Shown here: positions 1 through 8,558 of the stretch, piece after piece
How positions within the stretch are numbered: the first letter of the stretch is position 1
Layout of the letters: every line of letters begins with the position of its first letter
Source of the DNA: Roseibium aggregatum
GTDB taxonomy: Bacteria; Pseudomonadota; Alphaproteobacteria; Rhizobiales; Stappiaceae
Reading direction: 5' to 3'
Assembly: GCF_017309185.1 (NCBI RefSeq)
Contig: NZ_JAEKJZ010000002.1
Location: 434,001 to 498,000, forward strand
DNA length: 64,000 nucleotides
Program-made: the position numbers and the translations under genes
Notes under the pieces: model-generated
The model's input: the letters and a program-made list of their open reading frames with translations, nothing else
Databases searched by the model: none
Told to the model about the DNA's origin: nothing

Positions 1-61
1 GAAGATAACCCTCCCGCACGATCGGGTGGTCGTCGGCCAAGAGAATACGGATCGCTCCCAT
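1..61 (-). CDS. Response regulator receiver protein, N-terminal fragment (runs off window)
   Basis: Only the first 20 codons are in the window. They read MGAIRILLADDHPIVREGYL, which is the first beta strand, the acidic pair DD and the DHPIVREG signature typical of NarL/FixJ-type two-component response regulators. The paired Asp residues normally bind Mg2+ next to the phosphorylated Asp, which lies outside the window. The start ATG is at 61-59. A LuxR-type HTH at the C-terminus is expected from the family but cannot be seen. Confidence 0.75.
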   Translation of the reverse strand, partial: MGAIRILLADDHPIVREGYL

Positions 62-255
62 GTTGAGATAATACCGCAGCCCCGCCAACGAGCTCAACGC
101 ATCCTTTGGGGTGTAAAATGACGCCGGAACGGTAGCTCGAAAAAATGCTCCGGTCCTGTACTCGCGCTCCGGTCTTTCCCGGGGGCTTGCCACTTGTGTT
201 CAACAGACCGCGTCGCGGTTTGGGACGGCCGCCGCGACGTTTGTGACCCGACCGG

Positions 256-840
256 TTACCGGCAGCCGCTCACGTAAATCGGCTTCCAGACCTTTCGTGC
301 AGGCTGCACCTGAACCTGGCGGCTCACGGTCTTGTAAACGGCCGGTTTGGTGACGACGTATTTGAACGCCTCCTGCAGGAGGACCTTTTCCTTCACGGTC
401 TTGTAAACCGCAGGCTGGCGAACGGCGACCCTGGAGGCGGGCTGCACAAGCACCTGTTCGCCGACGGTGCTGTAGACCGCTGGGATTTTCACCTTGCAGA
501 GGATTTTCCGGCCGTTCACACGGCGGTACTCCCAGCCGATGCTTGCCGGTTGGGACAGAACCTTGCGATAGCGCGTCTGGTAGACCGCAGGCGTCTTCCG
601 ATAGCTGACCCGTTCGGCCTGCACGAGGACCCGGCGGGTTCGATAGCCGTAGACCGCCGGCTTGCTCGCTTCGTAGCTTGACGCCGCCTGAACCAGGACC
701 CGCTCGTTGACGGTCTGGTAGACCGCCGGCACAATCGCCTGTTCGTAGCAGGAGAGCGTCTTGCCTCCGGCGAAAACGGGCGAACTCAACACGGGACCGA
801 CCGCTAACGCGGCGGCCGCGCTCCAGAACCTGCGACGCAT
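256..840 (-). CDS. Secreted protein with six 23-residue PAVY repeats
   Basis: This 194-residue protein begins with a signal peptide (MRRRFW, an Ala/Leu/Val-rich core, likely cleavage after VFA near residue 24). The mature part is almost entirely repeats. The tetrapeptide PAVY occurs at residues 38, 61, 84, 120, 143 and 166, so the period is 23 residues except for a 13-residue insertion after the third copy. Each unit follows roughly PAVYxTVxxxVLVQPAxxxxxx. A Cys near residue 31, one in the insertion (115) and one near the end could form disulfides. A GGGGGAAG ribosome site precedes the ATG. The alternating hydrophobic and basic pattern suggests a beta-rich or cell-wall-associated exported protein. 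I do not recognise a function, and it stands alone without operon partners. Confidence 0.8.
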   Translation of the reverse strand: MRRRFWSAAAALAVGPVLSSPVFAGGKTLSCYEQAIVPAVYQTVNERVLVQAASSYEASKPAVYGYRTRRVLVQAERVSYRKTPAVYQTRYRKVLSQPASIGWEYRRVNGRKILCKVKIPAVYSTVGEQVLVQPASRVAVRQPAVYKTVKEKVLLQEAFKYVVTKPAVYKTVSRQVQVQPARKVWKPIYVSGCR

Positions 841-930
841 GACACTTCCCCCAGTCTGGCGCAGAAAAACACTGCATCCATGACCTTAGGGAAGAAGCCC
901 AACGGGTTAAAGCAAAAAAGTAAATTTCCG

Positions 931-1761
931 TTAAGAATTGGACGTCCGCAGTTCGTCCGCCGCCGCATCGCGGCGCGTGCCCAGTTCGTAGTCGGTGTCT
1001 TCGTTGATGATATGCCGGGCCTCCTCGGGCACCCAGGCCCCCCAGCAGGGTTCAAGCTTGTGGTCCACCGACACCCGGTCGTCGAAGACGAAACACTCGC
1101 CCTTCCAGAGGCTTTCGTCTTCCGGAACCTTTTCCAGATAGTTCAGAATGCCGCCTTCAAGATGATAGACCTCGTCGAAACCGTGCTTCAGCATCCAGCC
1201 GGTCGCCTTCTCGCAGCGGATGCCGCCGGTGCAGAACATCGCCACCTTGGGCTTTTTCTTCAGCTCTTCCTGCCCCTCCACCCAGGCGGGAAACTCCCGG
1301 AAAGCCTGGGTTTCGGGATTGAGCGCCCGCTCGAAGGTGCCGAAGGCGAATTCGTAATCGTTGCGCGTGTCGATCACCACCACATCCGGATCGGAAATCA
1401 GATCGTTCCAGTCTTCCGGTTTAACGTAGGTTCCGACGATCTCGTTCGGATCTATGCCATCGACGGCAAGACGCACGATCTCCTGCTTCAAACGCACCTT
1501 CATGCGCTTGAACACGTGCCGGTGCGTCCAGGCTTCCTTGTGGGTCAGACCGCGCAGTCGCGGGTCGGAGCGCAAATGGGCCAGCACCTGCCTGACCCCT
1601 TCCTCGGGGCCGCAGATCGTGCCGTTGATGCCCTCGCTCGCCAGAAGCAGACTGCCGCGCACGTCCCGCTCCACGCAGAAGGCCTTTAATGGAGCCCGCA
1701 TGGCCTCAAAGTCCTCAAGCGGCGTAAACATGTAAAGGGCGGCAACAAGAAAGTCGTTCAT
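931..1761 (-). CDS. trhO: tRNA uridine(34) hydroxylase, rhodanese-like
   Basis: This 276-residue protein matches the TrhO/YceA family, which hydroxylates U34 of certain tRNAs in a prephenate-independent, oxygen-dependent reaction. The N-terminal acylphosphatase-like part starts [17 protein letters not shown] and contains LASEGINGT, a family hallmark. The rhodanese domain (about residues 115-220) has IDTRNDYEF and the catalytic loop [10 protein letters not shown], with the nucleophile at about Cys177 and a second Cys at 183. Length is usual for alphaproteobacterial members (the E. coli form is longer). It is a single gene, transcribed toward the repeat protein. No regulatory site is evident. 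Confidence 0.93.
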   Translation of the reverse strand: MNDFLVAALYMFTPLEDFEAMRAPLKAFCVERDVRGSLLLASEGINGTICGPEEGVRQVLAHLRSDPRLRGLTHKEAWTHRHVFKRMKVRLKQEIVRLAVDGIDPNEIVGTYVKPEDWNDLISDPDVVVIDTRNDYEFAFGTFERALNPETQAFREFPAWVEGQEELKKKPKVAMFCTGGIRCEKATGWMLKHGFDEVYHLEGGILNYLEKVPEDESLWKGECFVFDDRVSVDHKLEPCWGAWVPEEARHIINEDTDYELGTRRDAAADELRTSNS

Positions 1762-2174
1762 CTGCTTGTTCTTTTTCTTCGAAGAGCGCTGGCCGTCCTG
1801 AGGACGCCGGACACGGAAATGTCGGACGCGGTTTCAGGTCTAGCCGGTTGCCGCTTTCTATACAGCGTCCCGCCGGTATCTGCAAAGCCCGTGAATTTTC
1901 GTACTTTGCGGATGCCAGGTCATCTTCCGCCATCTGCTTCCGGTCGATTGGTAAAGAGTTCCGCAGCCGGATGCTTTGCTGAAATTCTTCGCCTCGAGGT
2001 CTTTATTGCCCAAACATTGCGAAAAATACTATCGGAAGTAACGTCATGCAATTTTAAAGTAAGATAATCGAACATCAGAAATGATACGTACAATTTAGCT
2101 TGCCTGATTTCAGGAAAAGACGCTCAAATTAGAAATATATTAAGCAAAATCGCCTCAATCTCGAACATGAACTA
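1762..2174. other. Intergenic region between trhO and the PAS/chemoreceptor operon
   Basis: This 413-base stretch separates the divergently transcribed trhO and the PAS-protein gene. The right half, about 2030-2165, is clearly AT-rich and probably carries the promoter of the PAS/chemoreceptor operon. An open frame at 1819-2067 has no convincing ribosome site or recognisable composition and is not called. No RNA gene was recognised. Confidence 0.5.
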
Positions 2175-2726
2175 ATGACCTTCTATGGTGACTTGAGAAT
2201 GGCTCGAAACAAGGTGATGCCGACGGGCGTCGAGAGGTTCTTTTCGGAACACGACCTGATCGTTTCCAAAACCGATACGCGTGGACGAATAACATATGCC
2301 AACAAGCTGTTTCGAGACATCGCCGGCTTCGACGGAAAAACCCTTCAAGACGCGCCGCACAGCCTCATTCGCCATCCCGACATGCCGCGATGCGTCTTCA
2401 AGCTGTTGTGGGACACCATCGAGGCCGGCCGGGAAATCTTCGGCTATGTAATCAACATGTCCGCGAACGGGGACCACTACTGGGTCCTGGCTCATGTCAC
2501 CCCGAGTTTCGACGCCAAGGGCAGGATTATCGGCTATCACTCGAACCGCCGGGTTCCCAACCGGACGGTCGTCGAAGATGTCTTCATCCCTCTCTATGCC
2601 CAGCTCAATGAAACGGAACGCAAGGCGGCCGACCGGAAAAGTGGCCTGAAGGCCGGCTACGACCAGCTGATGTCCGTCCTCGAATCGAAAGGCGTGAGCT
2701 ATGACGAGCTCATTCACTCTCTATAA
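2175..2726 (+). CDS. PAS-domain sensor protein (Aer-like)
   Basis: This 183-residue soluble protein has one PAS domain at about residues 20-130. The segment [20 protein letters not shown], followed by LIRHPDMP and a W-x-G-type core, is characteristic of the PAS domain of Aer-type redox/aerotaxis receptors, which bind FAD. The C-terminal 50 residues look helical and charged. The stop lies inside the next gene: the two coding regions overlap by 26 bases, so translation is probably coupled and the two products act together. In E. coli Aer the PAS and signalling parts are one protein; here they are separate. An in-frame ATG at 2199 is an alternative start. FAD binding itself is inferred from the family. 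Confidence 0.85.
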   Translation: MTFYGDLRMARNKVMPTGVERFFSEHDLIVSKTDTRGRITYANKLFRDIAGFDGKTLQDAPHSLIRHPDMPRCVFKLLWDTIEAGREIFGYVINMSANGDHYWVLAHVTPSFDAKGRIIGYHSNRRVPNRTVVEDVFIPLYAQLNETERKAADRKSGLKAGYDQLMSVLESKGVSYDELIHSL

Positions 2727-4038
2727 CGCCTGTCTCGCTGCCGGGGTTTCCCTTCTGGCCAGCCTGGCGGCGGGTCTTGCCTTTGCCGCGGGCTGGCCAT
2801 CGCTTGCGGCCGCCGCGACCCTGCCGGGCCTCGCCGCGACCGTCTTCGTTCTTGTGACCCTTGTCCGCGCGCGCCGGGGGCTGGCCAGGGCGACCGAGGT
2901 CTGCGACAAGGTCGCCCGCGGCGATTTCGAGGCGCGCGCCTGCGATTTCGTCGAGGCCGGCGAGGTCAGCCGGATGATGTCCTCGATGAACAATCTGATC
3001 GACCGGACCGACGCCTTCATGCGCGAGGCAGCCGCCTCCATGATCGCCATTCAAAACAATCACTATTACCGGACGATCCAGCCCGGTGGCCTGAACGGGA
3101 GCTACCTCCAAAACGCCGAGACCATGAATGCCGTCATAGGCACCATCAAGGGACGGGTCGGCGCCTTCCGCCAGTCGACGGACTCCTTTGAAAACCAGAT
3201 CGGACAGATTGCCGACAGCCTGATGTCCTCGGCCGGGAGCATGTCGGGCACCGCGGGCGACATGGAAGCGAGCGCGGTCTCGAACGCGAAGGTGGTCACC
3301 TCGATCGCGAGAGCCGCCGACGAGACCTCGCAAAACGTGAATTCGGCGGCCCTTGCCGTCGAACATCTGAGCGAAAGCACCGAGGAAATCAGCGGCCAGA
3401 TCGAACGCTCCATCGAAATTGCCCGCGAGGCCGTCGACCAGGTGGCCCAGGGTCAGGACAAGGCCAACGGCCTGCGCACATCGACGGAAGCGATCGGCGA
3501 GATCATCACCTTCATTTCCTCCATCGCCAACCAGACCAACCTCCTGGCACTCAACGCGACGATCGAGGCGGCGCGGGCTGGAGAGATGGGCAAGGGGTTC
3601 GCGATCGTCGCCTCTGAAGTGAAGGAGCTCGCCACCCAGACCGCGAAAGCGACGCAGGAAATCACGGCATCCCTGGAGGAGGTCGATACGGCCAGCCGGG
3701 ACACGGCGCGGGCCTTCGACACGGTTTCGCAAACGATCCGGCAAATTGAGGAAATCACCGAGATCATTTCCGCGGCGTCGCGCAAGCAGGCCGATGCCGC
3801 CCGCGATATCCGCGACAACGTCATGAACACGGTGGAATGCACCTCGCACGTCACCTCCATCGTGGAAAGCGTATCGAAAAACGCCGAAACGACCCGCGCG
3901 GCCTCCACGACGGTGCTGAATTCCGCCGAGACCATGAGCTCCAATGCCGGTCAGCTGACCGACGCGGTGACGGCCTTCTTCCAGTCGCTGCGCAAAGGCC
4001 CGATGGACAAGCAGGATCACGAAACCGAGGCAGCCTGA
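2701..4038 (+). CDS. Methyl-accepting chemotaxis protein without periplasmic sensor domain
   Basis: This 445-residue chemoreceptor relays signals to CheA/CheW. Two hydrophobic segments at about residues 9-31 and 35-55 are separated by only a few residues, so there is no periplasmic ligand domain. A HAMP-like segment follows (about 56-108). The rest is a long coiled coil with the near-invariant signalling hairpin [19 protein letters not shown]. Sensing is therefore likely delegated to the PAS protein encoded by the overlapping upstream gene, giving a two-protein energy or oxygen taxis receptor. No obvious CheR/CheB-docking pentapeptide is seen at the C-terminus (HETEAA). Confidence 0.93.
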   Translation: MTSSFTLYNACLAAGVSLLASLAAGLAFAAGWPSLAAAATLPGLAATVFVLVTLVRARRGLARATEVCDKVARGDFEARACDFVEAGEVSRMMSSMNNLIDRTDAFMREAAASMIAIQNNHYYRTIQPGGLNGSYLQNAETMNAVIGTIKGRVGAFRQSTDSFENQIGQIADSLMSSAGSMSGTAGDMEASAVSNAKVVTSIARAADETSQNVNSAALAVEHLSESTEEISGQIERSIEIAREAVDQVAQGQDKANGLRTSTEAIGEIITFISSIANQTNLLALNATIEAARAGEMGKGFAIVASEVKELATQTAKATQEITASLEEVDTASRDTARAFDTVSQTIRQIEEITEIISAASRKQADAARDIRDNVMNTVECTSHVTSIVESVSKNAETTRAASTTVLNSAETMSSNAGQLTDAVTAFFQSLRKGPMDKQDHETEAA

Positions 4039-4209
4039 GGCATTCTTGGCCAACCGGTTTCGCTTCGGCTCCAAATCCGCCCGCGTTTTTTCCAGTGTCG
4101 CGAAAGCTCCGGCTGACAGGGTCGCCTTTTGGGCAATTGGGCTCTTGCCCATGCGCCCCTATCTCAAGGAAAGTGCTGCCCGACCGATTGGGACACCCTG
4201 GAGGCCTAC

Positions 4210-5487
4210 ATGACGATTCTCGGTGACTTGCTGTCGACCCTTTTTGAACGCCGGTACCGCAGGGCGGCGCTCGAACGGCCCGATTCGAGGTCCCTGGACG
4301 AACTGATCAATGCGCTGGTCGGTGCAACCGGAGAGATCTCGGGTCAATCCGCCGCGTTCCACATCCTGCAACGCTATCAGGACATGGACGACAGCGCCAA
4401 GCTCGGCTTTTTTCATCATATCGCCGCCGACATGAACATCGACCCGGACAAGGTCCGCGCCGCCCTTGACGCCTACGAGGCCGCTCCCGGTAAGCACACC
4501 TACCGAGCTTTCATGACCGCGGTCGAACCGGATAGGCAGGAGCTGATCCGGCGTCTCAATCAGGTGCCTCGCGCCACCGAGGCCCTGGTGCGCATGCGCG
4601 CCGACCTCATCCGCCTGGGCGGCGGCGACAACGAGCTTCAGGCGCTCGACCAGGACTTCCGCCACCTGTTCGTGTCCTGGTTCAATCGCGGCTTTCTGGT
4701 CCTGCGGCCGATCAACTGGGAAAGCCCGGCGCATATCCTGGAAAAAATCATCGCCTATGAGGCCGTCCACGAAATCGCCAGCTGGGAGGACCTGCGCCGC
4801 CGGCTCGCGCCGGACGACCGCCGCTGCTTCGCCTTCTTCCACCCGTCCATGCCGGACGAACCGCTGATCTTCGTCGAGGTCGCGCTGACAGCCGACGTCC
4901 CCGGCTCGATCCAGGACCTGCTCGCCGAGGACCGGCCGCACGGCAGGGCCGACAGGGCCAGAACCGCCGTGTTCTATTCCATCTCCAACTGCCAGGCCGG
5001 GCTCGCGGGCATTTCCTTCGGCAACTCGCTGATCAAACAGGTCGCCTCCGACCTGGCCGCCGAGCTCCCCGGACTGAAGACCTTCGTCACCCTGTCGCCG
5101 ATCCCCGGCCTGACCAAATGGCTGGACAGTCAGGAGATCGCCTATGCCGGGGCCGACGCGAAACAGCTGCGAACGCTTGCCGCCCATTACCTCCTGTCCG
5201 CCAAGCGCAAGGACGGTCAGCCGCTCGACCCGGTGGCCCGGTTTCATCTGGGCAATGGCGCGCAGGTCCATGCCGTTCATGCGGATGCGGACATCTCCGA
5301 CAAAGGCCGCGCCCAGTCCGCCGGCGTCATGGTCAACTATCTCTACGACCTCGCCAAAGTCACCCAGAACCTCGAACGCTTCGCAGGCTCCCTGGAGATC
5401 GCCGCCTCCTCGGACATCCGCTCTCTGGACACAGCCGCCAAAAAACAGGACCTCAGGCCGCAGGAGAAGGAACTGGCGGTCGAGTGA
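4210..5487 (+). CDS. Malonyl-CoA decarboxylase
   Basis: This 425-residue enzyme converts malonyl-CoA to acetyl-CoA and CO2. The start at 4210 (MTILGDLL) is preferred because GGAGG lies five bases upstream; a longer frame from 4129 lacks such a site. The N-terminal half is helical. The C-terminal catalytic GNAT-fold part includes SISNCQAGLAGISFGN and TLSPIPGLTKWL, both hallmarks of the family. The length is normal for bacterial forms. It has no malonyl-CoA synthetase (MatB) or malonate carrier beside it, so it may remove malonyl-CoA rather than serve malonate use. It is the last gene before the AT-rich island. Confidence 0.93.
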   Translation: MTILGDLLSTLFERRYRRAALERPDSRSLDELINALVGATGEISGQSAAFHILQRYQDMDDSAKLGFFHHIAADMNIDPDKVRAALDAYEAAPGKHTYRAFMTAVEPDRQELIRRLNQVPRATEALVRMRADLIRLGGGDNELQALDQDFRHLFVSWFNRGFLVLRPINWESPAHILEKIIAYEAVHEIASWEDLRRRLAPDDRRCFAFFHPSMPDEPLIFVEVALTADVPGSIQDLLAEDRPHGRADRARTAVFYSISNCQAGLAGISFGNSLIKQVASDLAAELPGLKTFVTLSPIPGLTKWLDSQEIAYAGADAKQLRTLAAHYLLSAKRKDGQPLDPVARFHLGNGAQVHAVHADADISDKGRAQSAGVMVNYLYDLAKVTQNLERFAGSLEIAASSDIRSLDTAAKKQDLRPQEKELAVE

Positions 5488-6327
5488 CGCGCACACGCCC
5501 GGCGCGGCGCCTTAAGTCTCGTTGCAGGGCGGCCCGCCGTGCTCCAGCAGGTCTCCTCACGATTGCCTTCGCAAAAGAAAACCGTCGTGGGTTCCAGACT
5601 ACCGTGAGATCCAAACCCGTCGCCTCCGGCGCGCTCACGGAACCAGCATCGGTTCGACCGCTTCTAGAACTGTGAACGCGTCCCAGATCTCCCTGGGTGT
5701 CATCGTTTCCGTTGCCCCCGATGCGGTGGATCTGCAGAAGAAACCAAGCCAGCATATCCCGCTTTTGGAATAGGCAGAAGCTGGTATGGGATAATGGAAA
5801 AGCAGTTTCTATAAATTTCAAACTTAGGTAGCGTTAAAATCGGCAAATCCACCAAGTTTGAAATTAAAACCTGTTGATGAACACTATATATAATAGACCA
5901 ACGAAGACTATGTTTCATTTTAGGAGATGCCGCGTGCGACGGGGGGCGACATCACTCCCATAGATTGTCGGCCCGCCTTTTGGCCCACGCACTGGCGCTA
6001 TCGGTTACCGATACCTTCGGAGCTTCGTCGTAGGCGTCTTTCCAAACAGAAAATCTGTTGGTACGCCAACTTTGTTGAGTCTAGTTCCGATTGGCAAGGG
6101 CATCAATAGAAATCTCTACACACTTCGTAAAACTACCCAGGAAGCGCGAAACATCTACTTCCACTCTCTAATCCCACTTGCTAGCACACCTAGGACGAGC
6201 GAACTTTACAACCCGGTTGAAATTGAAGGACCAGGATACAACTCGATGAAATTCAAAATTAATAAAGCATTGACTGTGAGCCTCCTAATTTTAAAGATAC
6301 GTCGTTTGCTTGAGGATAAAACCTGTG
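5488..6327. other. Long non-coding left flank of AT-rich island
   Basis: No gene is supported in these 840 bases. The composition changes sharply from GC-rich to AT-rich at about 5750. A TATAAT-like hexamer lies at 5889-5894 but no well-spaced -35 box was seen. Short open frames at 5927-6109 and 6072-6353 lack ribosome sites and overlap the next gene or each other, so they are not called. The left edge of a transferred segment probably lies here. No tRNA, direct repeat or integrase was found by eye. Confidence 0.5.
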
Positions 6328-7020
6328 ATGGAAAATTCTTGGACCCAAGATGAGTTGGCAGAAGCTATCGAAGAGAAAACTAAAGATGTGTGGGAAAAAA
6401 ATCGAAACCCTCTTTTGCTCAGCGAACTAGGAATGGAGCTTTCGAAACAAAAGGGGGACTATCGAAGTGCAATCGCACCATTAAAGCTTAGGCAGTTCAT
6501 TGCCACTCAACTTTCCAGCAGAGTGGTTATAATCACCCACCCGACACAGCAACAAAAGATCGCACTCATACCATCTGGAGAGCAGTTTTCTTTTGACGAT
6601 ACTACCCAGAGGTCAACTAACAAAACCAATGAAAGCGAAAGGATTAAAGCTTCTATTTGGGCCGCCTTTGTAAAACCAATACCAGCAAATTCGACAAGGT
6701 ACTTGGATATAGCCGGGCAGGAATTGCGCTTCCAAGATGTACCAAGCAACTCCCCCCCTCCCAGTCAAACTTCAAAACAGATTCCATCTGGCCTCGTCAT
6801 AGATGGACGCAGCTCAAAGTATGACGCACAAGAAGTCGCAGATACAATCAAGACTTGGGCATCAAAAAACAACTTACCTGAAGAAAAACTTTATATTCGA
6901 GAACTCAAAACCAGGCCCCCTAAAAATAAATTCTTTGAAGTATTCCAAGGGCTGAGCGAAAGCGATTTGCGAAGGATACAAATACCATTTGATATCATAA
7001 TGAAATTGGCTCAAAAATGA
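6328..7020 (+). CDS. Hypothetical protein of AT-rich cassette, possible OST-HTH/LOTUS-like N-terminal region
   Basis: This is about 230 residues from ATG 6328; GTG 6325 or TTG 6310 are alternatives, and GAGG lies at 6312-6315. Residues about 25-85, with LLLSELGMELSKQ, KLRQFIATQL and VVIITHP, resemble the pattern of OST-HTH/LOTUS domains, small winged helices that bind RNA or partner proteins. This is a pattern match by eye, not a database hit. A Ser/Thr/Pro-rich linker (about 95-155) is followed by a C-terminal part with IKTWASKNNLPEEKLYIREL. The gene is AT-rich with codon use unlike its neighbours, suggesting horizontal acquisition. Its stop overlaps the next start (ATGA), so the two products are probably made together. 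Function unknown. Confidence 0.7.
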   Translation: MENSWTQDELAEAIEEKTKDVWEKNRNPLLLSELGMELSKQKGDYRSAIAPLKLRQFIATQLSSRVVIITHPTQQQKIALIPSGEQFSFDDTTQRSTNKTNESERIKASIWAAFVKPIPANSTRYLDIAGQELRFQDVPSNSPPPSQTSKQIPSGLVIDGRSSKYDAQEVADTIKTWASKNNLPEEKLYIRELKTRPPKNKFFEVFQGLSESDLRRIQIPFDIIMKLAQK

Positions 7021-7829
7021 AAATTTCTTTTATTTTACTGACAAATCAGAAAGATTTGAAAAAATATTTTTCCGTTACCGGTATCGGGATGGTTCCGAAG
7101 GAAATTCGTGAAAAGCATGGGGCAGATCATAAGTTTTTCACTAAGCCTCCCCATCTAGACGATTTAACGTATTGCTTAAAGATAAACAGAGAAAATCCAG
7201 ATTCAGCAATTGCAATTTTGTCAGATTCAGAATATCGATCAAATATTTTTGATTTAGAAGTACCAACAAGTATTCTTCAGGCGCGGGAACGTAACATTAA
7301 GACTGAATTGTCTCGCGTAATTACTTTCTGGATCAAAAGATTGAACTCCCTAGAACAGACTTTCAAACCAATGGGCAATCGTAAAGCTCTTTTACTGCCG
7401 TTTCCCAATTTCAAAGACACAACTGCGCAACAATTATGGTCATCCATAAACAAAAATCTGGGCGAAAGAACTTTTTCGTTAATTGTCGAAATAGAGAAAC
7501 TAGTTTCTCATTTAAGAGATAAAGAGTTTCCAAAAAAGAAAGGAGGATATCGCGACAAGTACTTCGTAGACGAACGTGGATATCATTTTCAGTATGGACA
7601 TGAAAGGCATTCTCGTCCCGTAGTTGAGGGAAATGGCCACACTGCGAAGTGCGCCTTCAACTCTCAGCTTCGCTTCGGTTTGCCGTACGACTTTGAGCGG
7701 CACTATAATCTCTCGCTCGAAGACAACAGAAATCTAAAAGGGCGACAATTCGTCAACTGTCACAATCAAACGCATACTGCTGAGAGTTGCGACCATCTAA
7801 ATATTTTTCCAAATAGTTTCATAAATTGA
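7017..7829 (+). CDS. Hypothetical protein with His/Cys-rich C-terminus, second gene of AT-rich cassette
   Basis: This is a 270-residue protein translationally coupled to the upstream gene by a 4-base ATGA overlap. No signal peptide or membrane segment is visible. The N-terminal half includes MKISFILLTNQKDLKKYF and is rich in Lys, Asn and Ile. The last 90 residues carry clustered His, Cys, Asp and Asn: KYFVDERGYHFQYGHERH, GNGHTAKCAFNSQLRFG and KGRQFVNCHNQTHT, ending HLNIFPNSFIN. Such clustering suggests a conserved catalytic or metal-binding core, possibly nuclease-like, but I do not recognise the family. A strong terminator follows six bases after the stop, closing a compact two-gene unit. 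Toxin, effector or defence roles are conjecture. Confidence 0.72.
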   Translation: MKISFILLTNQKDLKKYFSVTGIGMVPKEIREKHGADHKFFTKPPHLDDLTYCLKINRENPDSAIAILSDSEYRSNIFDLEVPTSILQARERNIKTELSRVITFWIKRLNSLEQTFKPMGNRKALLLPFPNFKDTTAQQLWSSINKNLGERTFSLIVEIEKLVSHLRDKEFPKKKGGYRDKYFVDERGYHFQYGHERHSRPVVEGNGHTAKCAFNSQLRFGLPYDFERHYNLSLEDNRNLKGRQFVNCHNQTHTAESCDHLNIFPNSFIN

Positions 7830-7834
7830 AATTG

Positions 7835-7860
7835 AAAATGGGCGCTAAAGCGCCCATTTT
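7835..7860 (+). terminator. Rho-independent terminator of the AT-rich cassette
   Basis: A perfect 11-base inverted repeat, AAAATGGGCGC (7835-7845) and GCGCCCATTTT (7850-7860), flanks a TAAA loop and ends in a T run. It starts six bases after the stop codon of the second cassette gene. Because the arms also supply an A run, it could terminate in both directions. Confidence 0.9.
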
Positions 7861-7882
7861 CGACTCAAATATCTAAGCTTAA

Positions 7883-8011
7883 CTACCTTGCACCGGTTCG
7901 GTAATGCCAGATCACGACGTAGTCGATCTTTCCGTCACCCGTCATCCCTGCAGTAGGCTCCCAAATGCTTACGGGCTGTAAGTTCCACTTGGGCGCATGC
8001 AAAGAGCTTTC
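7883..8011 (-). pseudogene. Possible C-terminal remnant of an unidentified gene
   Basis: On the minus strand a 42-codon open stretch between two stops reads protein-like: KWNLQPVSIWEPTAG, then GDGKIDYVVIWHYRTGAR and a TAG at 7885-7883. It begins directly after an in-frame TAA, has no start codon at its head and no ribosome site. The Trp/Tyr-rich, ordered character suggests the tail of a once longer gene, but I do not recognise the family and chance cannot be excluded. It lies just beyond the cassette terminator, in a 349-base stretch with no other gene. Confidence 0.3.
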
Positions 8012-8209
8012 TTAGATACGAGTTGTTTCAAACTCTGAACTGAAAGAGCCATACTCAGGCTGCGGAGTCAACAGCTACATAGAAGCCTGCTACATTTTTT
8101 AAAACGCGATCGGTTAACATTTAGTTCCGATAAACTTTTAGGCACCAAACAAAAAAGTATTTAGGAATCCTCCTCCTGAACGTCAATAGACGACTCTCGA
8201 GGCTTTCCA

Positions 8210-8558
8210 TCACTTCCCCTTCCCAACCAGCCGGTCATAAGCCGCCAGATCCACCAGCAGACAATGCTTCGGCACGCGTTGAATCTTCACGTTCCGGGCG
8301 TTCAGGCCACGCAGACCAGGTTTTCGGGGGCCCGTTCAGCGCCGTTGACCAGCCGCCTTCGAATAAATCGCTTTCCCGGAAGACCTTGTTCAAGGCCGGA
8401 TGCTTGCCGCTTGGCACGGCCAGGAACGGGCCGTTGCCCGGGCCTTCCGCCTTCAAAAGACCGCGGCCGGCGAGTGCCAGTTTTTCCTTGGTCCATTTCA
8501 GATCGATAAAGTGATCGTTGCTTTCGAATTCGACAGGAACCGCGGACCATAATCCGGC
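8210..8558 (-). pseudogene. Degraded gene fragment with frameshift and missing 5' end
   Basis: The minus strand from about 8558 reads as protein without a start codon (VPVEFESNDHFIDLKWTKEK, then GPFLAVPSGKHPALNKVFRE and DLFEGGWSTALNG). Near 8320 the coherent reading switches frame to GLRGLNARNVKIQRVPKHC and LLVDLAAYDRLVGKGK, then TGA at 8212-8210. The two halves read as one protein of about 115 residues interrupted by a single frameshift, with the N-terminus missing: the frame upstream is directly the stop codon of the LysR gene. The family is not recognised; the style is that of small accessory or phage-type proteins. It marks decay at the right edge of the AT-rich island. Confidence 0.6.

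Noticed and set aside
880-1689. Plus-strand open frame of 269 codons opposite trhO
   Set aside because: It is a shadow of the well-supported trhO gene and has no family features.
1819-2067. Plus-strand frame of 82 codons
   Set aside because: No ribosome site and no recognisable protein character; it lies in a promoter-type region.
2710-4152. Minus-strand frame of 480 codons
   Set aside because: Antisense to the chemoreceptor; the Gly/Arg/His-rich composition is typical of GC-rich shadows.
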